Origin: an uncultured Tannerella sp.
Lineage (GTDB): Bacteria > Bacteroidota > Bacteroidia > Bacteroidales > Tannerellaceae
Reading direction: 5' to 3'
DNA length: 8,182 bases
Assembly: GCA_938036405.1 (NCBI GenBank)
Contig: CALHPT010000295.1
Span: 1 to 8,182 of the forward strand
Positions 1 through 6,449 of this stretch are shown here, one piece after another (position 1 is the stretch's first letter; each line of letters starts with the position of its first letter). The position numbers and the translations under genes were made by a program. The notes below the pieces were generated by a model. The model searched no databases and was not told the origin of the DNA. It was given only the letters and a program-made list of their open reading frames with translations.

Positions 1-650
1 CTCGTGAGGCGCGCCTCGCGGGCGCACTCGTCCAGCAGTTCCTGGGCGGAGATGGGATAGGTACCGGACCGGGTGACGACGAACTGCGCCGCCTCGTTGG
101 CCATGCGAGCTGCGGGCTCCATGTCGAAGCCCGCAGCGGAAAAGGCGGCCAGAACGGCGATGACGGTGTCCCCGGCGCCGCTGACGTCGAACACCTCGAC
201 GGGCCTCGCCGGGATGTGAAGGGGCTCGTCGCCGAGCAGGCTCATCCCCTTCGAGGAGCGCGTCACGAGGAGGCGTCCGATGCCGTAACGGCGCCGAACC
301 TCCCCTCCGGCCGACGCGACGCGGGCGTCCTCGTTCGGGATGGGGGAACCCTGGACGGCCGCCAGCTCCCCCAGGTTGGGGGTCGCGACGTCCGCCCCCC
401 GGTATTTCGACCAATCGGAGCCCCGGGGGTCGACGAACACGGGAATACCCCGCGCTTTCGCCCGTGCGATTGCCGCCGTGCACAGCCCGTCGGTGCAAAA
501 TCCCAGGCCGTAATCGGAGAGGATGAGGGCTCCAGCCCCCTCTGCGGCGGCACGATCCAGAAAGCGAAGGGCCCTCTCCATCTGGGCGTCCGTCAATGGC
601 GTCACCGTCTCGTGGTCGAACCGCGCCACCTGCTGGCCGCCGGCCACGAC
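1..650 (-). CDS. hldE: HldE-type D-glycero-beta-D-manno-heptose-7-phosphate kinase domain (PfkB family), partial at both ends
   Basis: The minus strand is open throughout and reads as a ribokinase/PfkB-fold heptose-7-phosphate kinase, which phosphorylates heptose 7-phosphate at C1 in the cytoplasm for ADP-heptose and LPS core synthesis. Visible landmarks in order are GGQQVARFD near 641-615, LSDYG, a DPRGSDWSKYRGAD stretch followed by TPNLGE, LLVTRSSKGMSL, and EVFDVSGAGDT with the catalytic-type Asp of GAGD at about 170-168. These match the order in E. coli HldE from roughly residue 115 to 318. About 110 N-terminal residues, including the N-terminal glycine-rich substrate region, are absent because the frame meets rsmA sequence. 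The C-terminus runs off position 1, so a following nucleotidyltransferase domain cannot be judged. An in-frame ATG at 701-699 lies inside rsmA and is not a credible start. The gene is about 70% GC and uses many GGG and CCC codons, unlike the plus-strand genes, so it may come from another organism. Confidence 0.85.
621..650. other. Head-to-head junction of two 5'-truncated genes with shared microhomology
   Basis: The same bases read convincingly as two proteins. On the minus strand, 650-615 gives VVAGGQQVARFD of the heptose kinase. On the plus strand, 624-671 gives RHLLAAGHDLSVVEID of RsmA. Left of about 620 only the kinase reading makes sense, and right of about 650 only RsmA does. Neither gene has its own start codon region. 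The shared stretch of about 27 bases is what one expects at a microhomology-mediated rearrangement or at a short-overlap assembly error. GC drops from about 70% (1-600) to about 61% (661-1080) across it. Confidence 0.75.
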
Positions 651-1298
651 CTCTCGGTAGTCGAGATCGATCCCGCATCGATCAGCTTCCTCCGCACCCA
701 TTATCCGGCCCTGGAGGGGCGCATCCTGGACGAGGATTTCCTGCAAATGGATCTCCGCACACGCTACCCGTCGGACTTTACGGTCATCGGCAACTACCCC
801 TACTACATATCGAGCCAGATCTTCTTCAAAGTGCTCGAGGAGCGCGACCGCGTGGTGTGTTGCTCGGGCATGATCCAAAAGGAGGTAGCCGAACGACTGG
901 CTGCACGACCCGCCACCCGCACGGCAGGCATCCTCTCGGCGCTCATTCAGCCCTGGTACGACGTGGAATACCTCTTCACCGTCCCCCCCTCGGCCTTCAA
1001 TCCGCCGCCCAAGGTGCAGAGCGCCGTGGTGCGATTGACACGTAACGATCGGCAGGAGCTTGGCTGCGACGAACGGCTATACAAAACCGTCGTCAAGACG
1101 GCCTTCAACCGCCGTCGCAAGACACTCCGCAACGCCCTCGAGCCCCTGCTCGGACGCACTTTCGAGGGCCGCGACGACCGCCTCTTCAGCCTCCGCGCCG
1201 AGCAACTCACGCTGGACGACTTCATCCACCTCACCCACCTCACCGAGGCGCACCTCCAGCGTACCCAAGCGGCCGCAGAAGCCGATGCAAACGACTAA
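624..1298 (+). CDS. rsmA: 16S rRNA (adenine1518-N6/adenine1519-N6)-dimethyltransferase RsmA (KsgA), missing its N-terminus
   Basis: RsmA uses SAM to dimethylate two adjacent adenines in the helix 45 loop of 16S rRNA during 30S assembly. Recognisable parts are VVEID (motif II region, 657-671), DFLQMDL, the catalytic-type NYPY motif at 792-803 (N-[LFY]-P-[YF] of adenine-N6 methyltransferases), GMIQKEVAER, FNPPPKVQSAVV and the helical C-terminal domain with FNRRRKTLRNAL. Only about 224 residues of a usual 255-275 remain. The missing N-terminus includes SAM motif I (EVGPGxGxLT), so this copy as written could not be an active enzyme. The reading frame stays open back to an ATG at 216, but that extension is antisense to the kinase and carries no RsmA similarity. 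A database record starting at 216 would be a chimeric protein. corA follows after 63 bases and may be co-transcribed. Confidence 0.9.
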   Translation, partial: RHLLAAGHDLSVVEIDPASISFLRTHYPALEGRILDEDFLQMDLRTRYPSDFTVIGNYPYYISSQIFFKVLEERDRVVCCSGMIQKEVAERLAARPATRTAGILSALIQPWYDVEYLFTVPPSAFNPPPKVQSAVVRLTRNDRQELGCDERLYKTVVKTAFNRRRKTLRNALEPLLGRTFEGRDDRLFSLRAEQLTLDDFIHLTHLTEAHLQRTQAAAEADAND

Positions 1299-1361
1299 GC
1301 CGCACACACGATTTCAAACCATTTTCCCCACTACGTCTCACCCCTCTAACAATTTATTCCC

Positions 1362-2309
1362 ATGTCTGAGATTCGCATTTTCTATCGTGAAGACAATCGC
1401 CTGAAACTCTCCAAAGACATCGATGTGCTGAAACGGGCGCCCCGCGAAAACCTGCTTTGGATCGACCTCAACGACGTGACCGAAGAGGCCGAAAGTCGCC
1501 TCGAGCAGTTCCTCAAGATCTACATCCAAGAGGAGGAAGAGATGGAAGAGATCGAGATCAGTTCGCGCTACATGGAGACGGAGAACTCGCTCGTGGCCAA
1601 CTCGCGCTTCCTGCTGTCAAACTTCGAAGAGGAGATCGTCTCCTTCATCGTCAAGGACAACACGCTCGTCTCCGTGCGCAGCCAAGAGCTCCCCTCGTTC
1701 AACGACACCATGCGCAAGCTCTTCGCCAGCCCCCGCAGCTATCCCACGGGCTATCATGTCCTCACCACGCTCCTCGAGACTCGAGTCGACTACGACGCCG
1801 ACCTCATCGAGGATCTCACCCGCGAGATCACCGAGCTGAGCAGCCACCTCAGGTCCGAGGAGGACGTGGACAACGCCATCCTCATCGCCATCAAGGAGCT
1901 GCAAGAGCGCACGATGATCATCCGCGAAAACATCGTCGACAAGCAGCGCGTCTGCTCCAACATGATCAAGAGCATCCTCATCCCCGCCGACGCCAAGGCC
2001 AAGATGAGCATCCTCATCAAGGACATCAACTCGCTTTTCGAGCACCTGCGCTTCAGTTTCGATCGTCTGGAGTACATGCAGGACACGTTCCTCGGCCTCG
2101 TCAACATCCAGCAGAACAAGATCATTAAGATCTTCACCATCGTCTCCGTCGTCTTCATGCCACCCACGCTCGTAGCCAGCATCTACGGGATGAACTTCAA
2201 GGTCATGCCCGAGCTGGAGTGGAAGTTCGGCTATCCGTTTGCCATCCTGCTCATGATCTGCGGCGTGATCGGCATCCTCTGGTACTTCAAGCGGAAGAAA
2301 TGGTTCTGA
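1362..2309 (+). CDS. corA: CorA-family magnesium/divalent cation transporter
   Basis: This is an inner-membrane pentameric channel of the CorA/MIT family that brings Mg2+ (and possibly Co2+ or Ni2+) into the cytoplasm. The protein is 315 residues, the usual CorA length. Residues 1 to about 250 form the cytoplasmic alpha/beta plus long-helix domain, rich in acidic residues (an EEEEMEEIE cluster near 57-65). The first membrane helix spans about 256-275 and ends in the signature Y275-G276-M277-N278 at the pore entrance. The short acidic periplasmic loop (MPELEW) follows, then the second helix at about 289-309 and a basic C-terminal tail (KRKKWF). The start at 1362 gives the standard N-terminus. 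No clear Shine-Dalgarno is seen, which is normal for this phylum. It lies 63 bases after rsmA with no terminator between them, so read-through is likely. The selectivity-filter motif is intact; exact metal preference cannot be read from sequence. Confidence 0.95.
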   Translation: MSEIRIFYREDNRLKLSKDIDVLKRAPRENLLWIDLNDVTEEAESRLEQFLKIYIQEEEEMEEIEISSRYMETENSLVANSRFLLSNFEEEIVSFIVKDNTLVSVRSQELPSFNDTMRKLFASPRSYPTGYHVLTTLLETRVDYDADLIEDLTREITELSSHLRSEEDVDNAILIAIKELQERTMIIRENIVDKQRVCSNMIKSILIPADAKAKMSILIKDINSLFEHLRFSFDRLEYMQDTFLGLVNIQQNKIIKIFTIVSVVFMPPTLVASIYGMNFKVMPELEWKFGYPFAILLMICGVIGILWYFKRKKWF

Positions 2310-2390
2310 CGGCCGTTCCGTTTGGCGCGTAGTCTCGCATACACTCTATACTCCTCCTAACCACCTTTACCCACCCTATCGCACTCGCTT

Positions 2391-3941
2391 ATGCTCATCA
2401 AAACCTTTGCGGCGGCTGTGTACGGCATTTCCGCCACGATCATTACCATCGAAGTCAGTTGTACGAAAGGCGTACAGTTCTTTCTCGTCGGATTGCCGGA
2501 CGTCGCAGTACGTGAGAGCCACGAACGCATTATCTCCGCCCTGCAAGTGAATGGTTATACCTTCCCTCGCAGGCGAATTATCATCAATATGGCACCCGCC
2601 GACATCAAAAAAGAAGGATCGGCGTACGATCTGCCACTGGCCATCGGCATTCTGGCGGCATCGGGGGAGCTCAAGACTGACGGATTGCTCAATCGCTTTC
2701 TGCTTATGGGCGAGCTATCCCTCGACGGTAGCCTGATGCCTATCCGAGGCGCATTGCCGATTGCGCTGAAGGCCCGCGAGGAAGGATTTGAGGGCATCAT
2801 ACTACCGCTACAGAACGCTCGCGAAGCGGCCGTGACGGAGGGACTAACCGTGTACGGCGTGAATAACATTCGCGAGGTGGTGGAGTTCTTCGCGGGGGAT
2901 CGTAAGCTGGAGCCGACGGTGATCGACACCTACGCGGAGTTCTTTAGCCAACAACATTTCGACCTTGACTTTTCCGATGTTCGCGGACAAGAAAGCGTGA
3001 AGCGTGCCTTAGAGGTAGCAGCTGCGGGCGGACATAATTTGATCATGGTGGGAGCGCCGGGAAGTGGTAAATCGATGCTCGCGAAGCGTCTGCCGTCGAT
3101 TTTACCCCCGCCGACGTTGCAGGAGGCACTTGAGACGACCAAGATACACTCCGTGGCGGGCAAGATGGGAGCTGAGAGGGGTCTTCTGGCTCAGCGCCCT
3201 TTTCGGGCACCCCATCACACGATTTCTGACGTGGCAATGGTGGGCGGAGGATCCTTCCCGCAACCTGGGGAGATCAGTTTGGCGCACAATGGGGTCCTCT
3301 TTCTGGACGAATTGCCCGAATTTAATCGCAATGTGCTCGAGGTACTCCGCCAACCTCTCGAAGACCGCAACATACACATCTCACGAGCCCGCTTATCTGT
3401 CGATTATCCCGCCAGCTTCATGCTCGTAGCCTCGATGAATCCTTGCCCCTGCGGTTATTACAATCACCCAACGCGCTCATGTGTCTGCGCGCCGGGATCA
3501 GTGCGTAAATACATGAATCGAATTTCCGGTCCGCTGCTCGATCGCATTGACATACAGGTGGAAATTGTCCCTGTGCCTTTCGAAAAGATTTCCGAGCAAC
3601 GCCCATCTGAATCATCGGCCGAAGTACGCAGTCGCGTAGTGGCTGCACGTGAGATTCAGCAACAAAGATTCAGTTCGGAAGAGGCGGGAGTTTATTGCAA
3701 CGCGCAAATGAGCTCCCGCATGCTGCATCGTTATGCGGTGCCCGACGACGAGGGCCTTGCGCTGCTCAAGCGGGCCATGGAACGCTTGAATCTTTCAGCT
3801 CGCGCCTATGATCGGATCCTGAAAGTAGCTCGTACGATAGCCGACCTCGACGCATCGTCCGACATTCGTCCGCTTCACATCTCCGAGGCTATCGGATACC
3901 GCACGCTCGATCGGGGGACATGGGGCGAGGCGGCCGAGTAA
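2391..3941 (+). CDS. comM: YifB/ComM-family AAA+ ATPase (Mg-chelatase-like)
   Basis: This is a 516-residue cytoplasmic AAA+ protein of the YifB/ComM family, annotated in many genomes as magnesium-chelatase subunit ChlI-like. ComM is known from naturally transformable Gram-negatives as a hexameric helicase promoting branch migration during integration of incoming DNA. The N-terminal Lon-like domain covers about residues 1-170 (GLPDVAVRES, NMAPADIKKEGSAYDLP). The ATPase domain follows, with Walker A GAPGSGKS at 221-228, Walker B LFLDE at 303-307 and an arginine-rich segment after LLDRIDI (383-389). A CPC...CVC cluster with cysteines at 352, 354, 364 and 366 may bind zinc and is common in this family. 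The Mg-chelatase C-terminal domain occupies about 410-510. Length and all motifs are complete. The gene is separated from corA by 81 bases and ends in a strong terminator. A role in chlorophyll synthesis is not implied. Confidence 0.95.
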   Translation: MLIKTFAAAVYGISATIITIEVSCTKGVQFFLVGLPDVAVRESHERIISALQVNGYTFPRRRIIINMAPADIKKEGSAYDLPLAIGILAASGELKTDGLLNRFLLMGELSLDGSLMPIRGALPIALKAREEGFEGIILPLQNAREAAVTEGLTVYGVNNIREVVEFFAGDRKLEPTVIDTYAEFFSQQHFDLDFSDVRGQESVKRALEVAAAGGHNLIMVGAPGSGKSMLAKRLPSILPPPTLQEALETTKIHSVAGKMGAERGLLAQRPFRAPHHTISDVAMVGGGSFPQPGEISLAHNGVLFLDELPEFNRNVLEVLRQPLEDRNIHISRARLSVDYPASFMLVASMNPCPCGYYNHPTRSCVCAPGSVRKYMNRISGPLLDRIDIQVEIVPVPFEKISEQRPSESSAEVRSRVVAAREIQQQRFSSEEAGVYCNAQMSSRMLHRYAVPDDEGLALLKRAMERLNLSARAYDRILKVARTIADLDASSDIRPLHISEAIGYRTLDRGTWGEAAE

Positions 3942-3968
3942 GGGAAAACGGGATTCAACATCGTGTGC

Positions 3969-4004
3969 AAAACGGGCGGAACTCCTCGGTTCGCGCCCGT
4001 TTTT
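3969..4004 (+). terminator. Intrinsic terminator of comM
   Basis: A perfect 10-bp stem (AAAACGGGCG at 3969-3978 with CGCCCGTTTT at 3994-4003) continues inward, past one bulged G, as GAAC/GTTC around a six-base loop. A run of five T follows at 4000-4004. It lies 27 bases after the comM stop. The A-rich left side could also let it act on the opposite strand. Confidence 0.9.
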
Positions 4005-4005
4005 A

Positions 4006-4228
4006 ACGTGAGTTCGATGGAAGAATAGGGCCGGCAGAGAGTTTCTACGGAAGCCACGCCATGGCCAAAGCGTTTTGGAAATGCTTGCAACAATGTTGCA
4101 AACGCCAGAAAGTTTTTCGTGGGACTTGCAACAGTGTTGCAAACGCCAAAAAGTTTTCGGCTGTTACAGCGCTCTATCCGAGACATTCTCCAGAGATAAG
4201 GACCCTCATTCTTTCGTCGAACTCACGT
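4006..4228. repeat. Inverted-repeat-bounded intergenic element (MITE-like or structured RNA)
   Basis: The left end 4006-4032 and right end 4201-4228 are imperfect inverted repeats. The outer 12 bases (ACGTGAGTTCGA) are perfect. Over the full repeat 24 of 27 positions are Watson-Crick, with one bulged base (C4207). Flanks are AT-rich (TTTTTA on the left, ATTTT on the right), but there is no clean target duplication. The interior holds two 33-base direct repeats with 17-base palindromes. No transposase or other protein is encoded. It could be a non-autonomous mobile element, a dispersed intergenic repeat, or the body of a non-coding RNA. Confidence 0.6.
4084..4157. repeat. Two direct repeats (33 bases, period 41), each with a 17-base palindrome
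   Basis: Copies at 4084-4116 and 4125-4157 agree at 31 of 33 positions (differences at 4093/4134 and 4108/4149). Each begins with a perfect palindrome TTGCAACA-N-TGTTGCAA (4085-4101 and 4126-4142) in which only the central base differs, followed by AACGCCARAAAGTTTT. A degenerate trace of the second half (GGCCAAAGCGTTTT) precedes the first copy near 4063-4076. The 41-base spacing is close to four helical turns, so both palindromes would face the same side of the DNA. Confidence 0.85.
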
Positions 4229-4244
4229 ATTTTCAGTTAAGCGT

Positions 4245-4286
4245 AGGCCCTGTCGGTAGCATAGTGCTCCACCGGCAGGGCCTTTC
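4245..4286 (+). terminator. Orphan intrinsic-terminator hairpin
   Basis: AGGCCCTGTCGGT (4245-4257) pairs with ACCGGCAGGGCCT (4271-4283) in a 13-bp stem with one G-T pair, followed by TTTC. The T tract lies only on the plus-strand side. No protein gene on that strand lies between the comM terminator and this hairpin, so it may end a short non-coding transcript or catch read-through before the sigma gene. Confidence 0.65.
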
Positions 4287-4523
4287 TGCATGCAAAACCT
4301 CCATATCGAAGGAACAAGGGCTTCCCGGGCAGGCATACACAGAAGCCACATCACAGAAAGAAGGGTCTACAAACACGAGAAAATCGCACGACATGTAACC
4401 CCGACAGACCGCCCCGAAAAGACGTGGTGCACATTTTTTTTCGACGAGGAGCCACATTTTTGCCACATCATGCGTCAAGGGGGCGTGTGACGGTTGCAAA
4501 CGGTACGCAAGGATTTAGACTGA

Positions 4524-5057
4524 ATGGATGAAAAGCAACTCATAGCCGCTTGTCTCAAGGGTGAGCAAACAGCTTGGAAAGCGCTCTACGACGCGTATTC
4601 CGGCCGTATGCTGGGCATCTGCCTACGCTACGTGGCCGATCGCGAAGTAGCGCGTGATGTGCTGCAGGATGGTTTCGTCAAAGTGTTCTCGTCGCTCGAT
4701 AAGTTCCGAGGCGAAGGGCCGCTGGGCGCATGGATCCGGAAGATTTTCGTGAATGAATCGCTCGAATATCTGCGGCGCACACAGACCCTCAGGCATGATA
4801 CAATCAGCTTGGACGGTGCGACATTCAGTCCTTCGGAAGAGGCCACAGCCCTTTCGAGGCTTTCAGCGGAAGACCTCATGTCGATGGTCCGCGAACTGCC
4901 GCCCAGCCTACGAACCGTCTTTAACTTACTGGCCGTCGAAGGGTATTCGCATAAGGAGATCGCAGTCATGCTACAAATTGAAGAAAGTACATCGCGTGCA
5001 CACTATATGCGGGCTCGACGGTGGTTACAAAAGAGAATTAATGGGGAGAACATGTGA
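4524..5057 (+). CDS. ECF-type RNA polymerase sigma-70 factor
   Basis: This is a 177-residue extracytoplasmic-function sigma factor with only regions 2 and 4. Region 2 spans about residues 17-88 and includes the polymerase-binding and -10-recognition helices (RDVLQDGFVKVF, a Bacteroidetes-style DxxQxxF pattern). A poorly conserved linker rich in Ser and Glu occupies about 90-118. Region 4 spans about 122-172, with LPPSLRTVFNL, EGYSHKEIA and a helix-turn-helix ending in RARRWLQKRI. The start at 4524 is preceded by AAGGA at 4509-4513, a weak ribosome site. The stop overlaps the next start (TGATG at 5055-5059), so translation is coupled to the membrane protein that follows. That arrangement is typical of an ECF sigma factor and its cognate regulator. 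No target promoter or stimulus can be assigned. Confidence 0.95.
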   Translation: MDEKQLIAACLKGEQTAWKALYDAYSGRMLGICLRYVADREVARDVLQDGFVKVFSSLDKFRGEGPLGAWIRKIFVNESLEYLRRTQTLRHDTISLDGATFSPSEEATALSRLSAEDLMSMVRELPPSLRTVFNLLAVEGYSHKEIAVMLQIEESTSRAHYMRARRWLQKRINGENM

Positions 5058-6340
5058 TGAAAAAACAGGATGAATGGGAAAAGATCGTCCGGTCAAAGCT
5101 TGAAGATTACGAAGTACAGCCTGATCCGGCCGACTGGGAGGCTATTGCCGGCCGACTGACACGCCGACCATTATGGCCGCGGCGATGGATGTATGCAGCG
5201 GCAGCCGTGGCGCTGTTGATGCTGCTTTTTGAAGGTGGACGAAGGCTCTGGCGCCAAGATGAGCCGTCGGTGCGGATAGCTGATGCACGCCCCGTACCGG
5301 CGGCACCGACAGTCGCGCCGTCCGTATCACCGTCGCAAGCGGAAACACAGCTCGCAGCAGTGACGACACTTGCAACAACGACAAACGCACAGATAAAAAC
5401 GCGAACGAAAGCGGCCTCACAAGCAAACGCGCAGGCCACAACACATCTCAGCGCAACCTCACCGCAGGAACAACTTCCACCCTCGACCGATCGGACAACA
5501 GACGAGCTATCGACGCCAGATGAGTCATGGTTGGCCGAAGCTGTGGCGCACACGCCTGACAGTCTCCAGCTATTTGCCGAAGAGATCCCGACGGCCGAAG
5601 AGATCGAAGACGCTATCGAACTGCCGACAGACCGCCAAACGGTGGCTGCGACACGGTCCGTCCGACGTTGGGGATTCGGCATGGGGGGCGGTGGCTATAC
5701 AACAGGCCTACAAGGTGGCGGCGCAGACTTCAATCCGGCGTTTGCCCGCTATGAGAACCGTGCCGACCTGCCACCCTACGAAAAAGCCACCGCAAACGAT
5801 GCCCTCTCCCATCACCATAATGAAGAGGAGTGCATCGACGTAAAGCACGCGCGCCCGCTGTCGTTCGGAATCGGCATGAGCTATCGGCTGAACGATCGCT
5901 GGTCGTTGCAAAGCGGCCTGACCTACACCTGCCTGACTTCACGTTGGCACACGGCCTCCATCTTTGATGGGCACGTCCGGCAACGGCTGCACTTCGTCGG
6001 CATCCCCGTGGGCGTAGGCTACCGGATAGCAGATTGGAAGCGCGTACGATTCTATGCCGCAGCAGGTGGTGCGGTGGAATGGAACGTGGCGGGCAGCCTT
6101 CGCTCCACTCATTATTACGGGACTGAGCGACATACCATGGAGCAGTCTCGACGGATGAAAGAGTGGCAATGGTCAGCCTATGCCCGCACAGGCGCCTCCT
6201 ATCCATTGCTACCCTTTCTCAGCCTCTATGCGGAGGTGGGCGCGAGCTATTATTTCGACAACGGGAGCCCCATTGAGACGATCCGAACGGCGAAGCCCTT
6301 CTACCTATCTTTGCAGACAGGTTTAAGGTTAGGTCTTTAG
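5057..6340 (+). CDS. Anti-sigma-like single-pass membrane protein with C-terminal outer-membrane beta-barrel-type domain
   Basis: This is a 427-residue protein. Residues 1 to about 40 are cytoplasmic and acidic/aromatic (DEWEKI, LEDYE, DPADWEAI), resembling the short N-terminal segment of Bacteroidetes proteins paired with ECF sigma factors. A single membrane helix lies at about 44-58, preceded by RR. Residues 65-195 are a low-complexity Thr/Ala/Pro/Ser linker that probably crosses the periplasm. From about 203 the sequence alternates as beta-strands (FGMGGGGY, LSFGIGMSYRL, WSLQSGLTY, FVGIPVGVGYRI, FYAAAGGAVEW, LSLYAEVGASYYF) and ends in LSLQTGLRLGL, as in the PorT/outer-membrane beta-barrel domain families. 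ATG at 5057 is preferred over GTG at 5054 because it overlaps the sigma stop and has GGGGAG eight bases upstream. Direct sigma binding is inferred from position and layout, not shown. Confidence 0.75.
   Translation: MKKQDEWEKIVRSKLEDYEVQPDPADWEAIAGRLTRRPLWPRRWMYAAAAVALLMLLFEGGRRLWRQDEPSVRIADARPVPAAPTVAPSVSPSQAETQLAAVTTLATTTNAQIKTRTKAASQANAQATTHLSATSPQEQLPPSTDRTTDELSTPDESWLAEAVAHTPDSLQLFAEEIPTAEEIEDAIELPTDRQTVAATRSVRRWGFGMGGGGYTTGLQGGGADFNPAFARYENRADLPPYEKATANDALSHHHNEEECIDVKHARPLSFGIGMSYRLNDRWSLQSGLTYTCLTSRWHTASIFDGHVRQRLHFVGIPVGVGYRIADWKRVRFYAAAGGAVEWNVAGSLRSTHYYGTERHTMEQSRRMKEWQWSAYARTGASYPLLPFLSLYAEVGASYYFDNGSPIETIRTAKPFYLSLQTGLRLGL
6306..6313 (+). promoter_or_regulatory. Possible Bacteroidetes -7 box (TATCTTTG)
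   Basis: TATCTTTG fits the Bacteroidetes -7 consensus TAnnTTTG exactly. It lies inside the last codons of the barrel-domain gene, about 170 bases before the lipoprotein start. No TTTG or TTG is found 19-21 bases upstream, so the -33 half is missing and the match may be chance. Confidence 0.25.
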
Positions 6341-6382
6341 CAGTGATTACAGTTAGATTATTACTATCGAATGATTACGACA

Positions 6383-6449
6383 GGCGGACAGATCACTCCG
6401 CCCCCTTTACTTGCAACTACATTTATTACTACCGCGGCTCAAGCGCCGC
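6383..6449. other. Two small hairpins between the barrel-domain gene and the lipoprotein gene
   Basis: GGCGGA (6383-6388) pairs with TCCGCC (6397-6402) around eight bases and is followed by CCCTTTACTT, a poor T tract. GCGGC (6434-6438) pairs with GCCGC (6445-6449) around six bases, about 32 bases before the lipoprotein start. They could weaken read-through or shape the leader; neither is a convincing terminator. Confidence 0.35.

Larger units (their letters stand above)
3942..4523. other. 582-base intergenic region between comM and the sigma gene
   Basis: No convincing protein gene is present. In order it holds the comM terminator, an inverted-repeat-bounded element (4006-4228) with two palindromic direct repeats, an orphan terminator hairpin (4245-4283), and about 240 bases upstream of the sigma gene. 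That last part has a run of eight T (4434-4441), a repeated CCACATTTTT/CACATTTTTT pair, and no recognisable Bacteroidetes promoter (TTTG ... TAnnTTTG). Short open frames here (for example 4290-4490, 66 codons) have low-complexity translations with no family character, and I do not call them. Confidence 0.7.

Noticed and set aside
216..611. N-terminal part of the open frame leading into rsmA, as coding sequence
   Set aside because: It is antisense to a clearly recognisable HldE kinase and its translation is Arg/Gly/Pro-rich with no family character.
2321..2354. Promoter before comM (TTTG at 2321, TATACTCC at 2347)
   Set aside because: The spacing is 22 bases and the -7 half lacks the TTTG part; the match is too weak.
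4084..4157. CRISPR array
   Set aside because: Only two copies, with an 8-base gap between 33-base repeats and no cas genes; spacers would be far too short.
3795..4186. Minus-strand open frames of 103-115 codons over the end of comM and the repeats
   Set aside because: They run through the comM terminator and the palindromic repeats. The repeated peptide pattern simply reflects the DNA repeats, and the remainder is antisense to comM.
4005..4233. Target-site duplication of TTTT around the inverted-repeat element
   Set aside because: TTTTTA on the left and ATTTT on the right are not true direct copies next to the ends, and the left T tract belongs to the comM terminator.
4075..4398. Plus-strand open frame of 107 codons covering the repeats and the orphan terminator
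   Set aside because: It spans both palindromes and a terminator hairpin, has no recognisable domain, and its Cys-rich start comes from the DNA repeats.
4290..4490. 66-codon plus-strand open frame before the sigma gene
   Set aside because: No ribosome site, no hydrophobic or domain pattern, and a composition like random intergenic sequence.
4493..4502. GTTGCAAACG before the sigma gene as a half-site of the palindromic repeat
   Set aside because: It matches ten bases of the repeat, but the core TTGCAAC/GTTGCAA also occurs within coding sequence (near 3695 and 5902, for example), so it is not distinctive here.
5054..5056. GTG start for the barrel-domain protein
   Set aside because: ATG at 5057 adjoins it, overlaps the sigma stop codon in a standard coupling arrangement and has better spacing to GGGGAG.
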